A stretch of DNA of 64,000 nt from Alphaproteobacteria bacterium (GTDB lineage Bacteria > Pseudomonadota > Alphaproteobacteria > Rhodobacterales > Rhodobacteraceae), in the NCBI GenBank assembly GCA_030431825.1, contig JAUIIJ010000018.1, positions 21,219-85,218 of the forward strand, given 5' to 3'. A program made the position numbers and the translations under genes. Each line of letters starts with the position of its first letter. Position 1 is the stretch's first letter. The notes under the pieces were generated by a model. The model was given only the letters and a program-made list of their open reading frames with translations, was not told the DNA's origin and made no database searches. Below are positions 45,238 through 54,751 of the stretch, piece by piece.

Positions 45238-45918
45238 TTATTCTTTCCGCTCGGGCGCGCCAAGCAACTCGGACGCCAGTCGCCGTGACAGCGTGCGATG
45301 CTCGGACAATGCGGCCCTGTCGAGACGGCGCACGATATCCTCTGCGGCCCGGAAAGACCGGTCCATGCGTGACAGCAGAAAGGGGATGACATCCGGCTTG
45401 GGCGTGATCTGCCGATCGGCAAAGAGCTTGGCCAGGACCGCCGCCAGCAGCCTGTCATCGGGCGCGAGCAATGCGATATGCGTGGTCCCGTCGATCCGGC
45501 TTTGCAGGTCCGGCAGCGTGAGAGCCCACAGGTTGGGCGCGCCCCGTCCGGTCAGCAACAGGCGATTGCCCTGCGACAGGATCAGGTTGTGCAGGTGAAA
45601 GAGCGCATTCTGGGCCTCGGCGTCCGCTGCGATCTGGGGCACGTCCTCGATTGCCGCGCACCGCGTCGCCAGTGCCGGGATGTCGCGCGACGGCAGGTCG
45701 GCGGCGGTGATGATCTCGGCGTCGTTGGCGGCGGCCCAGACATGGGTCAGATGCGTCTTGCCCGCGCCCGACGGGCCGGACAGCACCAGCTTGCCATTGG
45801 GCCAGCTGTCGCTGGCGTCGATCATTGCAACCGCCATTGCGTTTTCCGGCGAAACAAAGAAATCGTCCCGCCCCAGCACAGGCATGGCTGGCAAGTCGAA
45901 GCTCAGCTGTTCGGCCAT
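45238..45918 (-). CDS. hdaA: HdaA-type DnaA-related regulator
   Basis: A 226-residue AAA+ protein related to DnaA but without the DNA-binding domain IV. The Walker A is [11 protein letters not shown] at about residues 48-58. HdaA, with the beta-clamp, stimulates ATP hydrolysis by DnaA and prevents over-initiation. The N-terminus [13 protein letters not shown] contains the clamp-binding motif [10 protein letters not shown] 45918 is one base from the stop of the permease gene, so the genes are an operon. Confidence 0.92.
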   Translation of the reverse strand: MAEQLSFDLPAMPVLGRDDFFVSPENAMAVAMIDASDSWPNGKLVLSGPSGAGKTHLTHVWAAANDAEIITAADLPSRDIPALATRCAAIEDVPQIAADAEAQNALFHLHNLILSQGNRLLLTGRGAPNLWALTLPDLQSRIDGTTHIALLAPDDRLLAAVLAKLFADRQITPKPDVIPFLLSRMDRSFRAAEDIVRRLDRAALSEHRTLSRRLASELLGAPERKE

Positions 45919-45919
45919 G

Positions 45920-46987
45920 TTACTGCGCGTCCTGGCCCGACTCGCCGCTGTAGAGTCGGCTTTGCAGGTATTGATCCACCGCAAAGCGCGCGAGCACCCC
46001 AAGTGCTGCCGATACCGGCACGGCGACGAGCATGCCGATGAACCCGAACAGCGCGCCGAATACCGACAGGGCGAGCAGCAGCCACACGGGGTGCAGCCCG
46101 ATCGAGTCGCCGACGAGTTTCGGGGTCAGGAAATTGCCTTCGACGACCTGTCCCAGCACGAAGACCCCGGCAACGAGCCCGATCGATGTCCAGTCTCCCC
46201 AGAACTGAAACATGGCGAGCCCGATGGCCAGCGATCCGCCGATCAATGCGCCGAGATAGGGAATGAAGGTGACCAGCCCGGCGAGGACGCCGACGACCAG
46301 CCCGAAATTCAGCCCCACCACCATCAGCGCGATGGCATAGTAGGTGCCGAGGATCAGGCTCACCGTTCCCATGCCGCGAATGAACGCCGCCAGCGTCTCG
46401 TCGATCTCACCGGCCAGCCTGCGGATGGTCGGGGCGTGTTCACGGGGCAGGAGGAAGTCGATCCGCGCGATCATCCGGTCCCAGTCAAGCAGCATGTAGA
46501 CCGACACCACCGGAACCACGACCAGAAGAACCACGATATTGAGGAAAGACAGCGCGGATCCGAGAACCGACTCGATCAGTTGGGGGCCGCGCTCCTTGAT
46601 CGCCGCGCCAATGGTGTTCAGAGCTTCCCGCGCGCTCGACCCCTCGACCAGCAGAGACGGAAAATGCGTGATGACGAATGTCTGCAGGTCCTGAAACAGC
46701 TGCGGCATGATGTTGATCAGATCGATCGACTGGGAAATCAGCGTCGGGATGACCAGAAGACCGAGCAGAACCGCCAGAAGCAGGGCAAAGATCGTGATCA
46801 CCGCGGTCGCCGCCACCCGCGACAGGCCGAGACGTTCGAGTCGATCGGCCACCGGATCGATGAAATAGGCGATGGCGCTGCCGATCACGAAAGGCAGCAG
46901 CACGTCGCCAAGGAACCAGAGCACAACGGCAAAGATCGCCATTGCGACGCCCCAGTATTTCAGTTGATCCCTGACCGGCAGTGTCAT
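45920..46987 (-). CDS. AI-2E family transporter (PerM-like)
   Basis: A 355-residue membrane protein with about eight helices, of the AI-2E/PerM family. The segments [30 protein letters not shown] and [25 protein letters not shown] are diagnostic. Some members export AI-2 or are Na+/H+ antiporters; the role of this one is open. It is first in the hdaA-ppk-ppx unit and divergent from proS. Confidence 0.9.
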   Translation of the reverse strand: MTLPVRDQLKYWGVAMAIFAVVLWFLGDVLLPFVIGSAIAYFIDPVADRLERLGLSRVAATAVITIFALLLAVLLGLLVIPTLISQSIDLINIMPQLFQDLQTFVITHFPSLLVEGSSAREALNTIGAAIKERGPQLIESVLGSALSFLNIVVLLVVVPVVSVYMLLDWDRMIARIDFLLPREHAPTIRRLAGEIDETLAAFIRGMGTVSLILGTYYAIALMVVGLNFGLVVGVLAGLVTFIPYLGALIGGSLAIGLAMFQFWGDWTSIGLVAGVFVLGQVVEGNFLTPKLVGDSIGLHPVWLLLALSVFGALFGFIGMLVAVPVSAALGVLARFAVDQYLQSRLYSGESGQDAQ

Positions 46988-47188
46988 GCGTTGCCCTTGC
47001 TTGCGTTAGCGTCCCTCATCGCCCATAGGCCGGCCGGTTTCAAGGGGCGGCTGGGGATGGGGCCGTTGAAATGGCTTTCTGCCTTGAAAAAGCGCGCCTT
47101 CCGGCGAATTGGCCGCGCATTGGTCGATTGCCTGGGCCGGCGCTTTGGCATAGACCGCGATAAACCGAGTTCCATGAAGAGACCGCAC

Positions 47189-48529
47189 ATGCGCCTGTCC
47201 CGATACTTTCTGCCCGTTCTCAAGGAAAACCCTGCGGAAGCCCAGATCGTCAGCCACCGGCTGATGTTGCGCGCCGGCATGATCAAGCAGGCGCAGGCCG
47301 GTATCTATTCGTGGTTGCCGCTGGGCCACAAGGTCTTGCGCAATATCGAGAAGATCGTGAACGAAGAGCAGGTGCGCGCAGGGCATATCCCGATGCTGAT
47401 GCCGACCCTGCAATCGGCGGATCTGTGGCGCGAAAGCGGGCGCTACGACGATTACGGCGAAGAGATGCTGCGGATCACCGACCGGCATGGCCGCGACATG
47501 CTTTACGGCCCCACCAACGAAGAACTGATCACCGACATTTTCCGCAGCCACGTGAGCAGCTACAAGGATCTGCCGCTGACGCTCTATCATATCCAATGGA
47601 AATTCCGTGACGAGATCCGCCCGCGTTTTGGCGTGATGCGGGGGCGAGAGTTCCTGATGAAGGACGGCTACAATTTCGACGTGACCAAGGAAGACGCGCT
47701 GCACGCCTATAATCGCCACCTTGTCAGCTATCTGCGCACCTATGAACGCATGGGGCTGCAGGCGATCCCGATGCGCGCGGATGGCGGCCCGATCGGGGGC
47801 GACTATACGCATGAATTCCTCGTGCTGGCGGAGACCGGCGAATCCGAGGTTTTCTATGACAGCGAGATCACCGACCTGAAATTTGGCGACCGCGACATCG
47901 ACTATGACGATGTGGCGCAGTGCCAGGCGGTGCTCGAGGAATTCACCAGCCGCTATGCCCGCACCGACGAAACCCATGACCAGGCGCTGTTTGACAAGGT
48001 GCCCGAAGCCCGCCGCCGAACGGCGCGCGGCATCGAGGTCGGGCAGATCTTCTATTTCGGCACCAAGTATTCCGAAGCCTTGGGTGCGACCGTGCAGACC
48101 GCGGATGGCAAGCAGGTTCCGGTGCATATGGGCAGCCACGGCATCGGCGTCTCGCGCCTGTTGGGGGCGATCATCGAGGCGAGCCATGATGACAAGGGTA
48201 TCATCTGGCCCGAGGGCGTGACGCCGTTCCATTGCGGGATCGTCAATCTGAAACAGGGGGACGAAGATGCCGACGGGGCCTGTGAGGAGCTTTATGCGTC
48301 ATTGACCGCGCTTGGGCTGGAACCGCTGTATGACGATCGCAACGAAAGGGCCGGGGGCAAGTTTGCCACCATGGACCTGATCGGCCTGCCCTGGCGCATC
48401 ACCGTCGGGCCGCGCGGGCTCAGGAACGGGGTTGTCGAACTGACCAGCCGCCGCACCGGCGAGAGCGAGGAACTGCCACCTGAGCAGGCCGTCGCCAAGG
48501 TGGCTGCGATCTATGGCAAGACCGCCTGA
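47189..48529 (+). CDS. proS: Prolyl-tRNA synthetase, short alphaproteobacterial type
   Basis: A 446-residue class II synthetase attaching proline to tRNA-Pro. Motif 1 to 3 features are seen in [45 protein letters not shown] and [18 protein letters not shown]. The editing insertion found in E. coli ProRS is absent, as in other alphaproteobacteria. ATG 47189 is standard; a second ATG five codons upstream (47174) is possible. Confidence 0.96.
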   Translation: MRLSRYFLPVLKENPAEAQIVSHRLMLRAGMIKQAQAGIYSWLPLGHKVLRNIEKIVNEEQVRAGHIPMLMPTLQSADLWRESGRYDDYGEEMLRITDRHGRDMLYGPTNEELITDIFRSHVSSYKDLPLTLYHIQWKFRDEIRPRFGVMRGREFLMKDGYNFDVTKEDALHAYNRHLVSYLRTYERMGLQAIPMRADGGPIGGDYTHEFLVLAETGESEVFYDSEITDLKFGDRDIDYDDVAQCQAVLEEFTSRYARTDETHDQALFDKVPEARRRTARGIEVGQIFYFGTKYSEALGATVQTADGKQVPVHMGSHGIGVSRLLGAIIEASHDDKGIIWPEGVTPFHCGIVNLKQGDEDADGACEELYASLTALGLEPLYDDRNERAGGKFATMDLIGLPWRITVGPRGLRNGVVELTSRRTGESEELPPEQAVAKVAAIYGKTA

Positions 48530-48532
48530 ACG

Positions 48533-49441
48533 ATGGGTGCAGCACCGACGATCTCGGTCATCACGGTTACCTGGAACCTGATCGAAGCCGGGCGCCGGGA
48601 CGCCATTCTGGAGGTCATGGACTGTGTTCAGGGTCAGAGCGCCAGCGGTCTGGAACATGTTATCTGGGACGGGGCGTCAACCGACGGCACCCAGACCCTG
48701 ATAGAAGAAAAGATCGCCGGGCTGCGACAGGACGGGGCTTCGGTGCCGGTTCGTTTCTTCAGCGAACCGGACAGCGGGCTTTACGACGCGATGAACAAGG
48801 CGGTCGCCGCCAGCAGCGGCGATTACATCATCTTTCTGAATTCGGACGACCTGATCGAACGCTCGGATTCGCTGGCGCTGGTTCAGCAGAAACTGGCCAG
48901 CGACGATCCGGATTATGCTTTCGGGCAGACCACATACGTCAATACCGATGGCAGTACGTTTCATGCCAGACGCGTGACCACAAACAGCATGTTGCGCAGC
49001 ATTCCGTTCTGCCACAATTCGACACTGATCCGGCGCAAGGTGTTTCTGGAGATGGGCGGGCACGACCTGCAATTCAGGATCGTCGCGGATTACGACATGA
49101 CCCTGCGGATTTTCCTGCGCGGACTCAAGGGCTGTGCCGTGCTGGTGCCCATCGCGGTGTTCCGGCGGGGCGGATTGTCGGCCGATCTGATGGGAACGGG
49201 AGCCGAAGTGGCGCGGGTCTGGCGCAAGAACTATGCACCGTTTGTCGACATGTCCCGTTACAGCGACGAGGACTGCCTGAACTGGGTGCGCATCGGGCAA
49301 TTGCCCCTGCGCGTGTCCTGGGGGATCTTTCGGGGAAATCTGGACAAGCCGGCGGTGCGCCGGGCCGCACGTCACAGTTTCTTCAAGACATTGTTGCGCC
49401 GGATGCAGCCCTGGCGCAGTTGGGACAACCTGAGCGAGTGA
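48533..49441 (+). CDS. Family 2 glycosyltransferase
   Basis: A 302-residue GT-A enzyme. The N-terminus ISVITVTWNLIEAGRRDAI and HVIWDGASTDGTQ, followed by SEPDSGLYDAMNKAV and FLNSDD (DxD-like metal site), are typical of GT2 family members that extend polysaccharide or lipopolysaccharide. It starts three bases behind proS. Acceptor and sugar are unknown. A second glycosyltransferase-like gene converges with it. Confidence 0.88.
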   Translation: MGAAPTISVITVTWNLIEAGRRDAILEVMDCVQGQSASGLEHVIWDGASTDGTQTLIEEKIAGLRQDGASVPVRFFSEPDSGLYDAMNKAVAASSGDYIIFLNSDDLIERSDSLALVQQKLASDDPDYAFGQTTYVNTDGSTFHARRVTTNSMLRSIPFCHNSTLIRRKVFLEMGGHDLQFRIVADYDMTLRIFLRGLKGCAVLVPIAVFRRGGLSADLMGTGAEVARVWRKNYAPFVDMSRYSDEDCLNWVRIGQLPLRVSWGIFRGNLDKPAVRRAARHSFFKTLLRRMQPWRSWDNLSE

Positions 49442-49448
49442 GCGCGCT

Positions 49449-50288
49449 TCAGCGCGTCGACCAGATCCCGAACTCGCGTTGCATGTACTGGGCGCATTCC
49501 AGATTGGCCTGCTGACGGTTCAGCCCCTCGATGGTGCTGTTGCTCAGCGCGTCGTCCTCGGCGCCCGAAATTTCGTTGGGCAGGTAACCGTTATGCCCGC
49601 GAATGCGGATATTGTTCTGTGCCACCATGCCCGAGAGCCATATGTCGTCGACGGTCCAGAGCTTGTCCGGAACGTCAAAAACCTGTGCCGGAAAGAAGTC
49701 GGGCCGCACGAGAACGCCGCCGCAGCCCTCCATGATGTCGATCAACCCTTCGCGGCGAAACGTGCGGGTACGGAATGGCTTGGGGGCCGGCTTGCCCTGC
49801 GCTTTCAGGAATGCCTGCTTGATCCTGCGCATCCGGTAGGGCAGGTCTCGTCGCGAGGTCTGATACACGGCGCGTGCTGTGTCTTGCGGCTCGCGACTGA
49901 CCGACAGGCCGAGGTTGTCGAGATCCCAGCCCGAATTGGCGATACACATGCCGGGCCGCGCGCGGGCCGCGTCAATCAGGTCCTGTGCCCAGTGAACCGA
50001 AGTCATGCGGTCGTCGTCGCAATAGATGATCGGCTCATCGGTTCCGGCCAGTTCGGTCAGCGCCGGCAGCAGCTTGGTCGCCGGCCCGTAGTCCTCTTCC
50101 GTGCGGGCGATGCGCACGCCATCGGGCACCTCGGGTAGCGAGAAGCTGCCCTCGGGGAAGCGGCGATAGCCGTGCGGAATGTTGACCCGGATTTCCCGAA
50201 TCTCGGCCGTCTGTTTCAGCAGGTCGGACAGCGTGCGTTGCAGCATGTCGAACCGGGGCGGAATCGAGGTAAGGGAAATGACGGTCAA
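49449..50288 (-). CDS. Glycosyltransferase-like protein
   Basis: A protein of about 280 residues. It begins LTVISLTSIPPRFDMLQRTLSDL, contains IIYCDDDRMTS (a metal-binding DDD) and ends with GMVAQNNIRIRGHN. The layout fits a GT-A type glycosyltransferase acting on surface glycans. No ATG fits; I use TTG 50288 at the start of the domain, while TTG 50339 would add 17 residues. Neither has a strong RBS, so the start is uncertain. Confidence 0.75.
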   Translation of the reverse strand: MTVISLTSIPPRFDMLQRTLSDLLKQTAEIREIRVNIPHGYRRFPEGSFSLPEVPDGVRIARTEEDYGPATKLLPALTELAGTDEPIIYCDDDRMTSVHWAQDLIDAARARPGMCIANSGWDLDNLGLSVSREPQDTARAVYQTSRRDLPYRMRRIKQAFLKAQGKPAPKPFRTRTFRREGLIDIMEGCGGVLVRPDFFPAQVFDVPDKLWTVDDIWLSGMVAQNNIRIRGHNGYLPNEISGAEDDALSNSTIEGLNRQQANLECAQYMQREFGIWSTR

Positions 50289-50418
50289 GGCGCACCCATC
50301 TGTGGATTCTGCCCTTGCTACGCAATCGCCTGACGACAATCAATTGCCGGTCTGCCCTGCGGGGTTGACTGTGGGGCTTGCCGGTGTATCCGTTCGTCGA
50401 TTGCAGACAGGAGCCGAC

Positions 50419-51705
50419 ATGGCCAGAACGCCCGCCCCCTTTGCCCGGTTCGAATGGATGATCGCGTGGCGCTATCTGCGTGCCCGCCGTGCCGAAGGCG
50501 GTGTCAGCGTCATGACATGGATCAGCCTGATCGGCATTACGCTCGCTGTTTTTGCGCTGATCGCGACGCTGGCGGTGCGGTCGGGCTTTCGCACCGAATT
50601 TGTCGGCACCATTCTGGGGGCCAATGCCCATGTGACGGTCTATGATGTCGGCCGCGTCGGGCCGCAGGGGCGGCTTGATCGCACGATAGAAGATTACCGG
50701 GGCTGGGCCGAGCGCGTCGCGCAGGTGCCCGGCGTGACGCGGGTGGCGCCGCTGATCAAGGGGCAGGCCCTGATCAGCCTGCGTGACGGAAGTTCCGGAG
50801 CCGAGATCTTTGGCATTTCCCGCGAGGACCTCGAATCGTTGCCGGGCATTGCACAATCCGAGCAGGCCGCCGGCGACCTGACCCGATTTGACGACGGCAT
50901 CGCGATCGGATCCGGGGTGGCCCGGGCGATTGGCGCGGGGGTCGGGGACACGATCAAGCTGACCTCGCCAAACGGTGTGAAAACCGCGTTCGGCACCAGT
51001 CCGCGCGTGAACGCCTATGAGGTCGTCTATGTCTTTTCGGCAGGGCGCTACGATATCGACCGGACCCGCGTCTATATGCCCTTCGCCGAAGCGCAATCCT
51101 ATTTCAACCGCGAGGGTGTGGCTGACGAGCTGGAGGTGATGGTTGAAGACCCCGAAGCGGTGAACGCCCTGACCATCGACATTCTGCGCGCGGCGGGAGA
51201 TCGGGCGCAGGTCTGGACGTGGCGTGACTCGGCGGGCGGTTTTCTGCGCGCGCTCGAGGTCGAAGACAACGTGATGTTCATCATCCTCTCCATTCTGGTT
51301 CTGATCGCGGCGATGAACATCGTGTCCGGGCTGATCATGCTGGTCAAGAACAAGGGGCGCGACATCGGGATTCTGCGGACCATCGGGCTGAGCGAAGGCT
51401 CGATCATGCGGGTGTTCTTCATCTGCGGCGCGTTCACCGGCTTGATCGGCACGGTGATGGGGGTCGTTCTGGGATGTCTCTTTGCAATCTATATCGACCC
51501 GTTGTTTTCGTTCGTTAACTACGTGATGGGCGGCGGGGTCTGGGATCCCTCGATCCGGGGCATCTACCGTCTGCCGGCAGAACTCAGGCTGGGGGATGTG
51601 TTGTCGGCGGTGGCGCTGTCGCTCGGGCTGTCCTTTCTTGTCACCCTGTTTCCGGCCCGCCGCGCGGCGCGGATGAACCCGGTCGAGGCGCTGCGTTATG
51701 AATGA
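50419..51705 (+). CDS. lolC: Lipoprotein-releasing ABC permease LolC/E
   Basis: A 428-residue inner-membrane protein with one helix near residues 20-45, a large periplasmic domain, and three C-terminal helices of the FtsX type. It is the membrane part of the Lol complex that extracts lipoproteins from the inner membrane. In alphaproteobacteria one such protein replaces the LolC/LolE pair. AGGAG precedes ATG 50419. It overlaps lolD by eight bases. Confidence 0.94.
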   Translation: MARTPAPFARFEWMIAWRYLRARRAEGGVSVMTWISLIGITLAVFALIATLAVRSGFRTEFVGTILGANAHVTVYDVGRVGPQGRLDRTIEDYRGWAERVAQVPGVTRVAPLIKGQALISLRDGSSGAEIFGISREDLESLPGIAQSEQAAGDLTRFDDGIAIGSGVARAIGAGVGDTIKLTSPNGVKTAFGTSPRVNAYEVVYVFSAGRYDIDRTRVYMPFAEAQSYFNREGVADELEVMVEDPEAVNALTIDILRAAGDRAQVWTWRDSAGGFLRALEVEDNVMFIILSILVLIAAMNIVSGLIMLVKNKGRDIGILRTIGLSEGSIMRVFFICGAFTGLIGTVMGVVLGCLFAIYIDPLFSFVNYVMGGGVWDPSIRGIYRLPAELRLGDVLSAVALSLGLSFLVTLFPARRAARMNPVEALRYE

Positions 51706-52381
51706 TCCGGTGTTGCAATTGCAGGGGCTGTTCAAGAGCTACGGAGCCGGATCGCCGGCGGAAATCCGCGTCTTGCAGGATCTCGACCTGGATGTCGGCA
51801 AGGGCGAGGCGGTCGCCCTGGTGGCGCCTTCCGGGGCCGGCAAATCGACACTCTTGCATATCGCGGGACTGCTGGATGTTGCGGATCGGGGCGAGGTGCG
51901 GATCGGCGGCGTCGATCTTACCGGCAAATCCGATCGTGCGCGAACGGCGGCGCGGCGGCGTGACATCGGCTTTGTTTACCAGTTTCACCACCTGCTGCCC
52001 GAGTTCTCGGCTCTGGAAAACATCGTGCTGCCCCAGCTTGCCAACGGCATCGCCGAAAGACAGGCGCGCGAGCGCGCGCTTCAGCTTCTTGAGCGGGTCG
52101 GGATCGCGGCGCGGGCGGATCATCGCCCGGCGGCCTTGTCCGGGGGGGAACAGCAGCGCGTCGCCTTCTGTCGCGCTCTGGCCAACGCGCCGCGCCTGCT
52201 GCTGGCGGACGAGCCGACCGGCAACCTGGACCCGGCAACCTCGGACCAGGTGTTCGACACGATGATGGCGCTGGTGGCCGATACCGGCCTTGCCGCGGTG
52301 ATCGCGACGCACAACCTAGAACTGGCCGCGCGCATGGACCGGGTTCTCAGGCTGGAGAACGGCAGGCTCATCGAGATCTGA
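51698..52381 (+). CDS. lolD: Lipoprotein-releasing ABC ATPase LolD
   Basis: A 227-residue ATPase that powers LolC. Walker A is APSGAGKST (Ala in place of the usual first Gly), the signature motif is LSGGEQQR and Walker B is LLLADEPTGNLD. It overlaps lolC by eight bases in a different frame, indicating translational coupling. Confidence 0.95.
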   Translation: MNDPVLQLQGLFKSYGAGSPAEIRVLQDLDLDVGKGEAVALVAPSGAGKSTLLHIAGLLDVADRGEVRIGGVDLTGKSDRARTAARRRDIGFVYQFHHLLPEFSALENIVLPQLANGIAERQARERALQLLERVGIAARADHRPAALSGGEQQRVAFCRALANAPRLLLADEPTGNLDPATSDQVFDTMMALVADTGLAAVIATHNLELAARMDRVLRLENGRLIEI

Positions 52382-52427
52382 ACCGGACCCCGCTTCGGTG
52401 CTCACGGGCGAACCGCTGCCGCGCGCC

Positions 52428-53108
52428 TTACGAGCAGATCCCCGCAAGCTCGGCGTCCCGCCAGGGCAGATAGACATCGCTCTCGCGCGACGCGGGCAGG
52501 TCGGACACTGGAAAGGCACCGCTCAGCATGTCATGCAGACGCCTGGTGCGTGCGGCATCAGGGGCGAGCGCTCGGCAGCAGACATATTCCTCGACGATTG
52601 CGCCCTGTTGTTCATAGCCGTAACTCAGAAAATCGGGCGCGTCGTTCAGCTCGAACAGGTAGGGATCGTCGACGCTGCCGTGTTCCGCCGCAGCGCGCAG
52701 TGGCGAATATCCGGTGCGGGCACGGTTCTGCCACTGCCAGACATGGGTCATCTCATGCGCCAGCAGCATCGACTGAACGAGATACAGGCGCTCGGGATAG
52801 TCGCGCATGTAATCGTCGAGATACCAGTCCTTGACGAAATAGACGTGGTTGAACAAGGCAACCGCGGCGGGCTTGGTGGTCACGATCTCTTCCTTCACCG
52901 GAGGAAGAATCCGCTCGCGGCAGGCCAAGCGCGGGCGGGCCTTGCGGCGAAAGGTGACAGCGGCAACCGGCGCGCCCCTGACGATCCGCACACGGGAGGT
53001 ATCGAGCTCTTCCCCCTGCAGGCCGCGAATGAACGCCGCTTCGGTCTCGGTGAGGGGACGACCGCAGGAACTGACGAGCGCAAGGATCAGAAAAAGGCGT
53101 AAAATCAT
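52428..53108 (-). CDS. Zincin-like exported lipoprotein
   Basis: A 226-residue protein with a short signal sequence and lipobox LVSSC (Cys15). The zinc-binding motif HEMTH at residues 118-122 followed by VWQWQN suggests a DUF4157-like zincin peptidase or a lipoprotein of that fold. A third ligand may be a Glu in IVEEYVCC. Substrate unknown. Located between lolD and the KDG-kinase-like gene on the minus strand. Confidence 0.8.
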   Translation of the reverse strand: MILRLFLILALVSSCGRPLTETEAAFIRGLQGEELDTSRVRIVRGAPVAAVTFRRKARPRLACRERILPPVKEEIVTTKPAAVALFNHVYFVKDWYLDDYMRDYPERLYLVQSMLLAHEMTHVWQWQNRARTGYSPLRAAAEHGSVDDPYLFELNDAPDFLSYGYEQQGAIVEEYVCCRALAPDAARTRRLHDMLSGAFPVSDLPASRESDVYLPWRDAELAGICS

Positions 53109-53191
53109 GCGCCAAGATTATCCTGCCGCTCGCCGGGACGGTAGAGGCAAGTTACGGGTTTTCGCAGCAGGCGCCCGTCTCCGGAATGTGT

Positions 53192-54094
53192 CTACTCGGT
53201 GCAGGGCATCAGCGCGCCGCGCGACTGGATGACCCGCCCGGCCAGCGCAGCGGCATCGATAACGGCCTGATCGATCGGTTCGCCCGACAAACGCGACGCG
53301 AGGAAACCGGCGTTGAAGGAATCTCCGGCTGCGGTGGTATCGACTACCGTCGTGGCAGCCACCGGGCGCACGCGCGAGATCGTGCCGTCCTGCGAAATGA
53401 GAATCTCGCCGGGTCCGTTCTTGACCACCACGGTGCGTGCGCCGGCCTTCAGATAGCGTGCAAGGGTGGCGTCGGGGTCGGCGTCGCCGAACCATGTCGC
53501 CTCATCCTCGTGCGAGGGCAACACCGTGTCGCTGACCTCTGCGGCGGTGGAGATGCTGGCGGTCATGGTTTGCGGACTGTCCCAAAGGCGCGGGCGCAGG
53601 TTCGGGTCAAACACCACCGTACCGCCTGCGGCGCGGAACGTGGCCAGCGCCGACAGCAGCCGCGCGCGATCATCGTCCGGGAGAATCGCGAGCGTGATGC
53701 CGGAAAAGAACGCGATCTCTGCCCCGTCCAGCGCCGCCGCAAGCCGCGCGGGATCGCTGGCCAGCAGCCGCGCCGCACTCTGCCCACGCCAGTAGCTGAA
53801 ACTGCGCTCGCCGTCCTGCAACTGGATCATGTACAGGCCAACGGTCAGTCCGGGCAGGCGCTGAATCGAACCGGTCCCGATACCGGCATCCTGCAGGAAG
53901 GCCAGCATCTGATCCGAGATTGCATCCTGCCCAACCGCACTCAGGTAATCGACCTGATGGGCGCTGCCCAGCAACTGGCGCAGATACCAGGCCGTGTTCA
54001 TCGTGTCTCCGGCAAATCCGATCTGATAGGACCCTTCGGTGTTGGTGGGTGCCAGCTCGACCATGCATTCGCCGATGCAGACAATTCGGGTCAT
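53192..54094 (-). CDS. kdgK: PfkB family sugar kinase, probable 2-keto-3-deoxygluconate kinase
   Basis: A 300-residue ribokinase-fold kinase. The start IVCIGECMVELAP and the first signature GFAGDTMNTAWYLRQLL are typical of KDG kinases; the second signature DTTAAGDSFNAGF has catalytic Asp258. Reaction: phosphorylation of 2-keto-3-deoxy-D-gluconate to KDPG. No other uronate gene is adjacent, so the substrate is inferred from the family. GGAG stands before the ATG. Confidence 0.85.
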   Translation of the reverse strand: MTRIVCIGECMVELAPTNTEGSYQIGFAGDTMNTAWYLRQLLGSAHQVDYLSAVGQDAISDQMLAFLQDAGIGTGSIQRLPGLTVGLYMIQLQDGERSFSYWRGQSAARLLASDPARLAAALDGAEIAFFSGITLAILPDDDRARLLSALATFRAAGGTVVFDPNLRPRLWDSPQTMTASISTAAEVSDTVLPSHEDEATWFGDADPDATLARYLKAGARTVVVKNGPGEILISQDGTISRVRPVAATTVVDTTAAGDSFNAGFLASRLSGEPIDQAVIDAAALAGRVIQSRGALMPCTE

Positions 54095-54266
54095 ATCGTT
54101 TTCTCCGTGAACCTTCGTGAAGATAGCGCCGTGGCTCTTCTATAGGTATCGGGAGGCGTGGCAAGGTCGGGGGGCCGACTTTGCGTCATCGACGGACCCA
54201 CTGTCGGGACGGTGTAGGCGACGCTGCGGATCTATCCCTGCGGCGTGCGCCTCAAAGCCTGCCCCC

Positions 54267-54713
54267 TCAGTTGGTCATCGGTTCGTAATCCGGAGTGATG
54301 GCGTCCCCCCCGAGGCCGGCGCTGACCACGTAGATCGCGCCAAGCTGGCGGTTTATGGCGAAAAAGGTGAGGGTATCGCCACTGATCCCGGGGGCCTGTA
54401 TCGCGGTCAAATCCGGGGTGGCGTAATTGCTGAGCTGGTATGTTCCCTCAACCCAGTCGGCATTGGTGTCTTCTTCGGCAAGGCGTTTTTTGTACCAATC
54501 GGCAAAAGCCGCCGGGTCTTCGATGACGGAAAATGTCTGTTCATGGGCGAGGTGGTTGAGCGCCTGCGCGAGTTGAAGGGCCTTGCCCGGTTCCTTCAGA
54601 GCGGGGGCAAGCTCGAGCAGGGTGCCTGCATCGCCCGTTTCCGTGTCGTCCACGATGACGATGGCATCACCTTCGTCATCGAACGAAAGCAATATCTGCG
54701 GATCCTGAGCCAT
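54267..54713 (-). CDS. Acidic partner protein of the large cysteine-motif protein
   Basis: A 148-residue protein I do not recognise. It is strongly acidic (LLSFDDEGDAIVIVDDTETGD near the N-terminus), has no signal peptide or membrane helix, and mixes beta-strand-like and helical segments (ALKEPGKALQLAQALNHLAHE). It begins 38 bp downstream of the 1049-residue gene on the same strand with its own AAGGA RBS, so the pair is probably one operon. Size, acidity and position would fit a chaperone, inhibitor or immunity protein for its neighbour, but this is inference. Confidence 0.75.
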   Translation of the reverse strand: MAQDPQILLSFDDEGDAIVIVDDTETGDAGTLLELAPALKEPGKALQLAQALNHLAHEQTFSVIEDPAAFADWYKKRLAEEDTNADWVEGTYQLSNYATPDLTAIQAPGISGDTLTFFAINRQLGAIYVVSAGLGGDAITPDYEPMTN

Positions 54714-54751
54714 TCTGTGTCCTTCTTGCTATGCCGTTTCGTCGCGGATCG

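Noticed and set aside
45680..47188. Extension of the proS frame by about 500 codons upstream
   Set aside because: The extension is antisense to hdaA and the AI-2E permease gene; the conserved ProRS N-terminus starts at 47189.
50035..51735. Long open frame of 566 codons antisense to lolC
   Set aside because: Low-complexity, Arg/His/Asp-rich translation and full overlap with the clear lolC gene.
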